Shown piece after piece: positions 51,733-58,294 of a DNA stretch of 58,294 bases (positions within the stretch are counted from its first letter, which is position 1; each line of letters begins with the position of its first letter). The notes under the pieces were generated by a model. That model made no database searches, had not been told where the DNA came from, and saw only the letters and a program-made list of their open reading frames with translations. This stretch comes from an uncultured Prevotellaceae bacterium (GTDB lineage Bacteria; Bacteroidota; Bacteroidia; Bacteroidales; Muribaculaceae), in assembly GCA_947254205.1 (NCBI GenBank), contig CAMYCE010000004.1, positions 1-58,294 of the forward strand. The letters run 5' to 3'. The translations under genes and the position numbers were made by a program.

Positions 51733-51924
51733 TTAAACCCAAATCGGTCATTAGGTTTCTTTGTTTTTGTCAAATTATTTTGAGTAATTTTTGATTGATT
51801 TTGAGGGCGTTTAGCGGGCTAAACAACCGAAAAAGCAGTCAAAAAGAACCAAAATAATTTGATAAAGGCAAGGAAAAGCCTAAGATATTTTCTTATTGCG
51901 ACCTAATGACCGATTGGGGTTTAA
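51733..51924. repeat. Complete 192-bp palindromic element, copy 4
   Basis: It starts at the base after the S41 stop codon. The ends TTAAACCCAAATCGGTCATT and GACCGATTGGGGTTTAA are terminal inverted repeats (about 23 of 24 positions pair). Inner inverted repeats CAAATTATTTTG and CAAAATAATTTG and the central GTTTAGC-GG-GCTAAAC (51809-51824) let the whole unit fold into a single long hairpin. It shares its middle with 8051-8239 and its right end with 1-60. No open frame of note lies inside. Confidence 0.88.
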
Positions 51925-51935
51925 CCCATCACAAG

Positions 51936-51980
51936 AAAGGTCGCAAAGGGTGAAGAACAGCCCTTTACGACCTTTTTCTT
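51936..51980 (+). terminator. Intrinsic terminator downstream of the S41 gene and element
   Basis: AAAGGTCGCAAAGGG (51936-51950) pairs with CCCTTTACGACCTTT (51961-51975) with one C-A mismatch around a ten-base loop, followed by TTCTT. This is a strong stem-plus-T-run terminator. Confidence 0.8.
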
Positions 51981-52000
51981 ATCTTAAAATTTTTACAACT

Positions 52001-52279
52001 ATGGACACCTCTATTATTTCCAACATCGTGGGCTATATTGCCTCGATAAGCATGGTGCTGGGCTACCTGCCACAGACCATTAGAACCATCAAAACACGCT
52101 CCACCGACGACATTGCCATGGGCACTTTTCTGCTCATGGGCATTGGCGGACTTTTCTTTGCCATTCAAGGCCTATTGTTGCAAAACTGGCCATTGTTCCT
52201 GTGCAACTTCTTCACCACAACCATGAGTGCCATCATTTTTGGCATCAAGATGCACAACGACCACTTCAAAAAGAAATAA
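52001..52279 (+). CDS. SemiSWEET (MtN3/PQ-loop) sugar transporter
   Basis: The 92-residue protein has three membrane helices, half of a eukaryotic SWEET, and works as a dimer. The PQ-loop motif is in SMVLGYLPQTIRTIKTRSTDD (about residues 17-38), and the third helix ends IFGIKMHNDHFKKK. SemiSWEETs exchange small sugars across the inner membrane. The ATG at 52001 fits the family; the frame also runs upstream through the terminator, which is clearly non-coding. It is convergent with the MFS gene (seven-base gap). Confidence 0.93.
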   Translation: MDTSIISNIVGYIASISMVLGYLPQTIRTIKTRSTDDIAMGTFLLMGIGGLFFAIQGLLLQNWPLFLCNFFTTTMSAIIFGIKMHNDHFKKK

Positions 52280-52286
52280 GCCCAAA

Positions 52287-53450
52287 CTAAGATTGACAGC
52301 GCAGAGCGAAGTGGGCCAAGAGGCTCGAAACCACAGCTCCCACCACAAAGGCGATTGCGGTGCTGTGCATGGGGTTGCCCACTGCAACCAGTGGGGCAAC
52401 AACAGCCCCCGAAGTAAAGCCCATGGCACCAAATAGTGCCGATGCTGTGCCTGCATGCTCACGTTCGCTCTCAAGAGCGAGCGTGGTTGATGCAGTGAGG
52501 GTGAAGCCCATGAATGTGAGCAATGCACACAACACTATCTCATAGGGCCAAAAGCCCATGTCGGCGAACAGCACAACAGCCTCGGCCACACTCAACAGCA
52601 ACATGCCGGCACAACTCGCCTTAACGGCACTTGTGGCCTGCTTGAAACGTGCCGCGCTACCGGCACCCACTGCCACAAACACGCCGTTGACCGAGAGTGC
52701 CACACTGGCAGCCATGTCGCCCGTGTAGCCATAGTGGCTCACTATCGACGACACCGAAGCAATGTTGCCAAACAAAATCACCTCGGCCATGCATTGGTGC
52801 AGCACATAGAGCGAGAAACGACGATTGCGTGCCACAGTGCCATAGAGCTTGAATGTGGCCCACAGTGGGCGATTGGAGCGATTGCCATTGGGCAATGACT
52901 CGCGCAACCGGTAGGAACCCAGCAAGAGCAACACGCCCACAACGGCAAGCATCACAAACACTGCCTGCCAGCCTCCCAAGCCTGCCATGGCTCCACTTGC
53001 CATGGGTGCAACAATGGGCACTATGCCATTGAGCATGCCCGTGATGGCAATCACGGTGAGCAAGTCGTGACCCACAAAATGGTCGGCGGCTACCGAGCGC
53101 GAAATCACTATGCCACCTGCGCCACCCAAGCCCTGCACAAAGCGCAACGCAATGAAACTCTCGATATTGGGAGCAAACACGATGGCAACCGATGACAGCG
53201 TGAACAACAAGGTAGCCAAAATGAGCGGATTGCGACGGCCATACTTGTCGCTAAGCGGGCCAATGATGAGCTGCCCCACAGCAAGGCCTGCCATGCTGGC
53301 GGTGAGCCCCAAATTCACTATCGATGGCCCCGTGTTGAAAAAAGTGGCTACACTTGCCAATATGGGGCCCAGAGTGTTGTTGATGAGAGGTGCAAATGCA
53401 GTGAAAGCACCCAACAAAGCAATTAAAAAAATCTTATATCGGCGATCCAT
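52287..53450 (-). CDS. MFS drug resistance transporter, Bcr/CflA family
   Basis: The 387-residue protein has 12 membrane helices and the Bcr/CflA signatures: AVGQLIIGPLSDKYGRRNPLI (loop 2-3), ALRFVQGLGGAGGIVISRSVAAD (helix 4), and a second half with AGTASALFGAMGFTSGAVVAPL. It expels drugs or sulfonamide-like compounds by proton antiport; the native substrate is unknown. It starts 79 bases after the stop of an AraC-type gene on the same strand, which may regulate it. Confidence 0.93.
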   Translation of the reverse strand: MDRRYKIFLIALLGAFTAFAPLINNTLGPILASVATFFNTGPSIVNLGLTASMAGLAVGQLIIGPLSDKYGRRNPLILATLLFTLSSVAIVFAPNIESFIALRFVQGLGGAGGIVISRSVAADHFVGHDLLTVIAITGMLNGIVPIVAPMASGAMAGLGGWQAVFVMLAVVGVLLLLGSYRLRESLPNGNRSNRPLWATFKLYGTVARNRRFSLYVLHQCMAEVILFGNIASVSSIVSHYGYTGDMAASVALSVNGVFVAVGAGSAARFKQATSAVKASCAGMLLLSVAEAVVLFADMGFWPYEIVLCALLTFMGFTLTASTTLALESEREHAGTASALFGAMGFTSGAVVAPLVAVGNPMHSTAIAFVVGAVVSSLLAHFALRCQS

Positions 53451-53529
53451 TTAAATCTAAATTTCTGTCATCATTTTCACGGCACAATGCACGCTTTCAA
53501 GAGAGAGAGGGCGGAGAGAGGGAAACAAG

Positions 53530-54402
53530 CTACTCATTGAGAAGTTCCCGAGCCACAACTCCATTTTGCTTGCGCAACACACCGGGCGAGTACCCTGTCA
53601 TCTTGCGAAAAAACTTGCCAAGGCTCGACTGGTCGGCAAAACAATAGTCTGAGGCTATTTCCTTCATCGACTTTCCACTCAACATGATGTCGCGCTTGAG
53701 TTTTGCAATCAAGAAGTTTGAAATAATTTCTTTGGCTTTGCGCCCCACCTTTTGCTTGCATACCTCGCTCAAATACTTGGGAGTTATGTTTAGCTTGCGA
53801 GCATAAAACGACACCTCATGCTCACATCTCACTTCTTGCTGAATGAGACCTATAAATTGGCGGAAATAGGTGTCGGTCATGGTGTAGCTCACACTATTGG
53901 GGTTGATGCCACGAGTGTGCATCTCAATCTCGGCCATCGTCATCACCATGCATCTATAAATCGCGCCCACCATTTCAACGGCATGATGGGTAAATTCAAG
54001 GCTATCATAAATGAGAATATTGTCTAAAAAATGATTGAGCATTGTCCACTCATGCTCATTTTCGACCTTATACACAGGAGAAGAGAATATCACCTCAAGC
54101 ATCTCGGTGGGCAAGCCCACCACCATGTCGAGCGAAAACTCATCGTTAAACACCAGCACCTTGGCATGATAGTCGGGCGAAATCGTCAACACCTTGTTGA
54201 GCATGACATGAGAAACCACAAGGCGCACACCTCGCTCAAGCTTCATGCGCTGCATGTTGATTTCTAACTCTGACTCGCCTGCATCACAAAGCACAACAAC
54301 GTTGTAGTTGGTATCAATGGGGGTAGTGTAGGCCACTTTCTCGGCACACACCTCAAAGGCGACAAAGCCGCGGGTTTCCAATGCACGTTCTCTACTGTTC
54401 AT
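53530..54402 (-). CDS. AraC-family transcriptional regulator
   Basis: The 290-residue protein has an N-terminal sensory half with a cupin-like pattern (about 1-150). The C-terminal double helix-turn-helix spans about 185-285: SFYARKLNITPKYLSEVCKQ, ISNFLIAKLKRDIMLS, MKEIASDYCFADQSSLGKFFRKMTGYSPGVLR. The ligand is not predictable. The MFS drug transporter gene lies directly downstream and is the most likely target. The -7 element for the gene lies at 54423-54430. Confidence 0.9.
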   Translation of the reverse strand: MNSRERALETRGFVAFEVCAEKVAYTTPIDTNYNVVVLCDAGESELEINMQRMKLERGVRLVVSHVMLNKVLTISPDYHAKVLVFNDEFSLDMVVGLPTEMLEVIFSSPVYKVENEHEWTMLNHFLDNILIYDSLEFTHHAVEMVGAIYRCMVMTMAEIEMHTRGINPNSVSYTMTDTYFRQFIGLIQQEVRCEHEVSFYARKLNITPKYLSEVCKQKVGRKAKEIISNFLIAKLKRDIMLSGKSMKEIASDYCFADQSSLGKFFRKMTGYSPGVLRKQNGVVARELLNE

Positions 54403-54422
54403 AGGTATTCAATATTTCGCTA

Positions 54423-54430
54423 CAAATTTA
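54423..54430 (-). promoter_or_regulatory. -7 element for the AraC gene
   Basis: On the minus strand this reads TAAATTTG, 20 bases upstream of the start at 54402. The rest of the divergent region to 54580 is AT-rich, with one small hairpin near 54520-54540 and no coding frame. Confidence 0.5.
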
Positions 54431-54583
54431 CAAATTATTTATAGAAAAAATCACCAATATTAACGACTTTTTAACGAAAAAATTAAATAAAAATTTATTC
54501 CAATTCCACTTTTTATACATCGCTATCGTTGTGCCATAGCATGGTTTTAACTCATTTTTTCTCATTGGCTGAACTCTTTTTAG

Positions 54584-54591
54584 TAACTTTG
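54584..54591 (+). promoter_or_regulatory. -7 element of the mtaB operon, close to the start
   Basis: TAACTTTG lies eight bases before the first ATG at 54600 (eleven before the second). The transcript may be leaderless or nearly so. Confidence 0.6.
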
Positions 54592-54599
54592 CACTCGCT

Positions 54600-55928
54600 A
54601 TGATGGCTCAAAAGAAACGTAGAACAGTAAAATTTGTGACTCTGGGATGCAAACTCAACTTCTCGGAGACCGCCACCATGGGCGAACTGCTGGCCGAGCA
54701 TGGAATTGAACCGGCCGAGAAAAACGAAACACCCTCGATGTGTGTGGTCAACACTTGCAGTGTGACCGAGATGGCCGACAAAAAGTGCCGCCAACACATT
54801 CGCGGACTTGTCAAGAAATATCCACAAACCCTCATGGTGGTCACCGGTTGCTATGCCCAACTCAAGAGCAAGGAAGTGGCAACCCTCAAGGGAGTGGACA
54901 TTGTGCTGGGCAGTGAGCAAAAACTCAACATTGCACAATATGTCGACGAGTGGTTCAACCACAAAGCACAAAAAGAGGTGGCTGTGACCCCTCACAAGAA
55001 TATCAGACAATTCAACCCCTCGTGTGAGCGTGGCGACCGCACTCGCTACTTCTTGAAGGTGCAAGATGGTTGCGACTACTTTTGCACCTATTGCACCATT
55101 CCCATGGCACGTGGCCGCAGTCGCAGCGGCACCATCGAGAGCCTCGCCAAGCAAGCCCGCCAAGTGGCAAGCGAGGGTGGCAAAGAAATTGTGATTGCCG
55201 GCGTTAACATTGGCGACTTTGGCAAAAACACCGGCGAGAAACTCATCGACCTGCTCAAGGCCTTCGACTCGATTGAGGGCATTGAGCGCTATCGCATCTC
55301 GTCGATAGAGCCCGACTTGCTCACCGACGAAATCATTGCATTTTGCGCCCGGTCGCGCGCCTTCATGCCCCACTTCCACATTCCGTTGCAAAGTGGTAGC
55401 GACGAGGTGCTCAAACTCATGCGTCGCCACTACGATCGCGCCCTTTTTGCCCACAAAATCGAGAAAATCAAGAGCCTCATGCCCCACAGCTTCATTGGGG
55501 TTGATGTGATGGTGGGCAATCGTGGCGAGTTGCCCGAATATTTTGAAGACTCCATCAACTTCATTGCCTCGCTCGATGTGCAACACCTGCATGTGTTCCC
55601 CTACAGCGAGCGACCCGGCACCATGGCACTCAACATTCCCTATATCGTTGACCAAAAAACCAAGCAAGAGCGAGTGGCACGCATGATTGCACTGAGCGAC
55701 AAAAAGCAACGCGAGTTTACCGAGAAATATTTGGGCACCACACGCCCCGTGCTCATGGAGCAACCCCATGGCGATGCTCCCATGCACGGCCTCACCGACA
55801 ACTACCTGCGCATCAACGTGAAACCCTGCGAGGAGGTTGTGAACAAGGTGGTTGATGTGAAATTGCTCTCTATCAACGACGACCTGAGTGTAGAAGCCGA
55901 AATCGTCACTTCACTCGACCAAGCATGA
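54600..55928 (+). CDS. mtaB: tRNA t6A37 methylthiotransferase
   Basis: The 442-residue protein has the methylthiotransferase layout. The N-terminal cysteines are in KFVTLGCKLNFSETATM, VNTCSVTEMADKKCRQHIR and TGCYAQLKS. The radical SAM motif is DGCDYFCTYCTIPMARGRSRS (about residue 158), and a TRAM-like end follows. The LGCKxNxxE start and CSVTxxAxxKC distinguish MtaB from MiaB. It converts t6A37 to ms2t6A37 in tRNA-Lys. Its TGA overlaps the ATG of the next gene (ATGA), indicating translational coupling. Confidence 0.96.
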   Translation: MMAQKKRRTVKFVTLGCKLNFSETATMGELLAEHGIEPAEKNETPSMCVVNTCSVTEMADKKCRQHIRGLVKKYPQTLMVVTGCYAQLKSKEVATLKGVDIVLGSEQKLNIAQYVDEWFNHKAQKEVAVTPHKNIRQFNPSCERGDRTRYFLKVQDGCDYFCTYCTIPMARGRSRSGTIESLAKQARQVASEGGKEIVIAGVNIGDFGKNTGEKLIDLLKAFDSIEGIERYRISSIEPDLLTDEIIAFCARSRAFMPHFHIPLQSGSDEVLKLMRRHYDRALFAHKIEKIKSLMPHSFIGVDVMVGNRGELPEYFEDSINFIASLDVQHLHVFPYSERPGTMALNIPYIVDQKTKQERVARMIALSDKKQREFTEKYLGTTRPVLMEQPHGDAPMHGLTDNYLRINVKPCEEVVNKVVDVKLLSINDDLSVEAEIVTSLDQA

Positions 55929-56860
55929 AAGCACGATTGCAAAACATATTGCTTGCTCCACTGGGCTGGGCACTTCATGCACTGGCATGGATGCCATGGT
56001 GGTGGATTTATTTTAACGCCAACTGCCTGTTTGTGCTCACCTACTATGTGATAGGCTACCGCAAGAAAATCGTGCGTCGCAACCTGCGCGAGTCGTTCCC
56101 CGAAAAGTCACAACAAGAGTTGCGCCTCATCGAGGTGCAATTCTACCGCCAATTTGCCGACTACTTCTTTGAAACCGTGAAACTGCTGCACATGAGCGAC
56201 AGCGACATGCGAGAGCGCATGGTGTTTCACAACACCGAGTTTATCGACGATGCCATCGAGCGTGGGCAATCGGTGATGATGTATGCCGCTCACATTGGCA
56301 ATTGGGAGTGGATCACCTCGATTACACTATGGTTTCGCGAGTCGACCCGTGCCCGTGGCAATGTGCTGGGACAGGCCTATCACCCACTCGAAAACCCATG
56401 GTTCGACCGCTTTTTCCTGCGATTGCGCAGTCGCTACAACACCACCTGTTTTCCCAGTCACCAAATTTTGCGTGTCATGATACGCAGCAAGCAAAACAAT
56501 CAGCCCATGGCCATGGGCTTCATCAGCGACCAGCACCCCTTGCCCAACGACCAAGATCACGTGGTGAAGTTCCTGAATCACCCCACCGCCATCATCACCG
56601 GCAGCGAAGTCATTGCCCGACGGCTCGACATGCGCGTGGGCTACTTCTATATGCGCAAAACAAGCCGTGGCCACTACGACTGCACTCTCGTGCCCATGGC
56701 CGAGCATGCCTCGCAAGAGCCACAAGGCTCGCTCACCAACCACTATGCCCGGTTGCTGGAACAAAACATCATAGAGTGCACCCCCTATTGGCTTTGGACC
56801 CACAACCGCTGGAAACGCCCCGTGCAATATCCGCAGGACTTAAACCCCAATCAAGCATGA
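55925..56860 (+). CDS. Lipid A-type lysophospholipid acyltransferase (LpxL/HtrB family)
   Basis: The 311-residue protein has an N-terminal membrane helix (about 15-40) and the family acyltransferase motif AAHIGNWEWITS (HxxxxE, about residue 120). It also carries FISDQHPLPNDQDHVVKFLN and YTPYWLWTHNRWKRP-like features (here ECTPYWLWTHNRWKRP) near the C-terminus. LpxL/LpxM-family enzymes add secondary acyl chains to lipid A at the inner membrane. It overlaps mtaB at the start and the next GT2 gene at the end, both as ATGA. Confidence 0.93.
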   Translation: MKARLQNILLAPLGWALHALAWMPWWWIYFNANCLFVLTYYVIGYRKKIVRRNLRESFPEKSQQELRLIEVQFYRQFADYFFETVKLLHMSDSDMRERMVFHNTEFIDDAIERGQSVMMYAAHIGNWEWITSITLWFRESTRARGNVLGQAYHPLENPWFDRFFLRLRSRYNTTCFPSHQILRVMIRSKQNNQPMAMGFISDQHPLPNDQDHVVKFLNHPTAIITGSEVIARRLDMRVGYFYMRKTSRGHYDCTLVPMAEHASQEPQGSLTNHYARLLEQNIIECTPYWLWTHNRWKRPVQYPQDLNPNQA

Positions 56861-57876
56861 AACAAGTAGCCGTGATTATATTGAACTGGAATGGAGCAAA
56901 GTTGTTGCAACGCTACCTGCCCGGTGTGATAGCCAACACCGATACCGGCTTGGCCGACGTGATTGTGGCCGACAATGGTAGCACCGATGAAAGTCGCGAT
57001 GTGCTTGCCCGGGAGTTTCCACAAGTCAAGACACTGCTATTTGACCAAAACTATGGCTTTGCCGAGGGCTACAACAAGAGCATCAAGCTCACCCAATACC
57101 CCTATACCGTGTTGCTCAACAGCGATGTGCGCACCCCCGAAGGGTGGCTACAACCGCTCTACCAATTCATGGAAGCACACCCACAGGTGGGAGCCACACA
57201 GCCCAAACTGCTACAAGACCGCCACGACAAGAAGCAAGTGTTTGAATATGCCGGCGCAGCAGGAGGCTATATCGACAAGCACGGTTTCCCCTACTGCCGT
57301 GGGCGCATCTTTGGCACTGTTGAAGACGACCATGGGCAATATGACAACGCCTGCACCAACTTGCATTGGGCAACGGGAGCGTGCCTGATGGTGCGTAGCG
57401 AGCTGTATCTCAAAGTGGGAGGACTTGACGCCGACTTTTTTGCCCACATGGAAGAGATTGACCTGTGCTGGCGCATGAGGCTCGCTGGCCACAACATTGC
57501 CTTTGTGCCCGATAGCCATGTCTACCACTTGGGAGGCGGCAGCTTGCCCCAAGGCAATCCACGCAAAACCTACCTCAACTTTCGCAACAACCTCTTGCTC
57601 TTGCACAAGAATTTGCCCAAAAGCGACGGCAAGAAAACATTGTTCACACGTCGCCTCTACGACACACTGGCATTCCTCCAGTCGCTTGCCACGATGCACT
57701 GGGGCGATGCTCGCGCCATCTTGAAAGCCCATGGCGACTTCCGCACAATGAGAAAGCGTTACACCAGCTTCCCCACCCAAAACCTACTTCACTCCTCCCC
57801 CCAAGGCCGCCTCAACATCATCATCGCCTACTACCTGCGCCACCGCACCCTCTACTCCCACCTCTTCACTTCCTAA
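56857..57876 (+). CDS. Family 2 glycosyltransferase, rhamnosyltransferase-like
   Basis: The 339-residue protein starts MKQVAVIILNWNGAKLLQRY at 56857, overlapping the stop of the acyltransferase by ATGA. Motifs VIVADNGSTDESRDVLA, FDQNYGFAEGYNKSIK, VLLNSDVRTPEGWL and HMEEIDLCWRMRLAGHNIAF mark the GT2 family with an LNSD sequence in the DxD position, as in WbbL/RfbN-type rhamnosyltransferases. It may modify lipid A core or another envelope lipid. The frame also runs upstream to 56302, but that part is in the wrong frame for the acyltransferase and has no domain. Confidence 0.92.
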   Translation: MKQVAVIILNWNGAKLLQRYLPGVIANTDTGLADVIVADNGSTDESRDVLAREFPQVKTLLFDQNYGFAEGYNKSIKLTQYPYTVLLNSDVRTPEGWLQPLYQFMEAHPQVGATQPKLLQDRHDKKQVFEYAGAAGGYIDKHGFPYCRGRIFGTVEDDHGQYDNACTNLHWATGACLMVRSELYLKVGGLDADFFAHMEEIDLCWRMRLAGHNIAFVPDSHVYHLGGGSLPQGNPRKTYLNFRNNLLLLHKNLPKSDGKKTLFTRRLYDTLAFLQSLATMHWGDARAILKAHGDFRTMRKRYTSFPTQNLLHSSPQGRLNIIIAYYLRHRTLYSHLFTS

Positions 57877-57952
57877 AATATATACTATATTGACTATCAG
57901 TAACTTACATTTGTATGGTACAAAAATGCTTCCTTAATTTGAGTACTATTGA
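57877..57952. other. Short AT-rich spacer
   Basis: It is AT-rich with no clear hairpin or promoter element and lies between the convergent ends of the GT2 gene and the HEPN-like gene. Confidence 0.4.
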
Positions 57953-58234
57953 TTAGAAATCATCTTGGATGTTATCACCAGCCACCCTACTTAATTTATC
58001 AATCACTTTAAGCATATATATGATATTACTATAGATGGCTTTAGAGTTGTCATCTAGTTGTTTCTTCTCGATCCCATCACTTGTAGAGAAATTGTAAAAC
58101 TCTATGTTTGCATCTGAAAGAAGTTCTACGATCTCCTTACCCTCCCCAAATGAAACATTATATAATTCATGAGCAATTTTATTTCTCATTGAGATAAAGC
58201 ACAAACAGCATTCATGGAAAGTATAATTTACCAT
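57953..58234 (-). CDS. Small HEPN-like protein, possibly the 3' part of a broken gene
   Basis: The ORF gives about 93 residues from the ATG at 58234 (MVNYTFHECC); a TTG at 58252 also opens it. It contains MRNKIAHELYNV, which matches the RNxxxH motif of HEPN nucleases (R-N-K-I-A-H), followed by GEGKEIVELLSDANIEFYNF. HEPN domains normally have about four helices and the motif near the C-terminal half, so a 93-residue protein with the motif at residue 19 lacks the N-terminal helices. Another frame upstream (58292-58229) encodes LHFLIELTKENG, so a frameshift is possible. The composition is AT-rich, unlike its neighbours. Confidence 0.4.
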   Translation of the reverse strand: MVNYTFHECCLCFISMRNKIAHELYNVSFGEGKEIVELLSDANIEFYNFSTSDGIEKKQLDDNSKAIYSNIIYMLKVIDKLSRVAGDNIQDDF

Positions 58235-58294
58235 TTTCTTTCGTAAGTTCAATTAAGAAATGCAACTTTTGGCAATAAACAAAAGGAGCGAAAA

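Noticed and set aside
54552..55787. 411-codon open frame antisense to mtaB
   Set aside because: It is the shadow of a conserved radical SAM gene, has no family signature and is rich in H, V and G as expected from the opposite strand of such coding DNA.
56302..57876. 524-residue version of the last glycosyltransferase
   Set aside because: The first 185 residues are out-of-frame translation of the acyltransferase gene; the GT2 domain starts at the overlapping ATG at 56857.
1..58294. CRISPR arrays, phage genes, IS transposases and rRNA
   Set aside because: No regularly spaced repeat arrays, capsid, integrase, transposase or rRNA sequence was seen on either strand.

Overview
The window is a Bacteroidales chromosome segment, probably from a gut lineage such as Muribaculaceae or Prevotellaceae. 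The evidence is a complete PorT-PorP-GldK-GldL-GldM-GldN type IX secretion (T9SS) locus, several secreted proteins with T9SS-type C-terminal sorting domains, the long Bacteroidetes form of IspG, and many copies of the Bacteroidetes promoter -7 element TAnnTTTG, often with a TTTG or TTG about 19-20 bases upstream. No phage, insertion sequence with a transposase, CRISPR array or rRNA was found. One tRNA gene, tRNA-Leu(UAA), is present.

Layout. Positions 1-3.4 kb hold a YeiH-type exporter, a LysR regulator and a LacI regulator on the minus strand; palindromic operator-like sites separate lacI from two secreted proteins on the plus strand (3.5-6.3 kb). Positions 6.4-12.8 kb hold a long inverted repeat, tRNA-Leu, a minimal penicillin-binding transpeptidase, a Rieske-like lipoprotein, a glycosyltransferase, a T9SS cargo protein and a BtuB-like TonB receptor. 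Positions 12.8-22.4 kb are housekeeping: miaB, a DUF2752 protein, a GYF_2/CD225 protein, a MATE transporter, dusB, rpoN, a PAP2-like membrane protein, purE and ispG. Positions 22.4-29.4 kb are the T9SS locus on the minus strand. Positions 29.4-44.3 kb are a surface polysaccharide cluster with acyltransferase, five glycosyltransferase-type genes or helpers, Wzx flippase, Wza-like exporter, Wzy-like polymerase, a Wzz/Wzc-like protein whose kinase half has lost its P-loop, a radical SAM protein and a beta-helix protein. Positions 44.5-54.4 kb hold ychF, a lipid-linked sugar transferase pair, a very large tricorn-like S41 protease, a SemiSWEET, an MFS drug transporter and an AraC regulator. Positions 54.6-57.9 kb are the overlapping operon mtaB - lipid A-type acyltransferase - glycosyltransferase. 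The right edge carries an AT-rich, HEPN-like, possibly broken gene.

The most unusual signal is not protein-coding. A family of intergenic elements of about 190 bp with shared terminal inverted repeats of about 22-24 bp and a central palindrome occurs four times (1-60 partial, 8051-8239, 44341-44530, 51733-51924). Each lies at the 3' end of genes, three of them directly at or overlapping a stop codon. A second family of long inverted repeats shares a 24-base arm segment (6451-6526 and 17747-17870). The TAnnTTTG elements also move several translation starts downstream of the longest open frame and point to three possible leaderless mRNAs.
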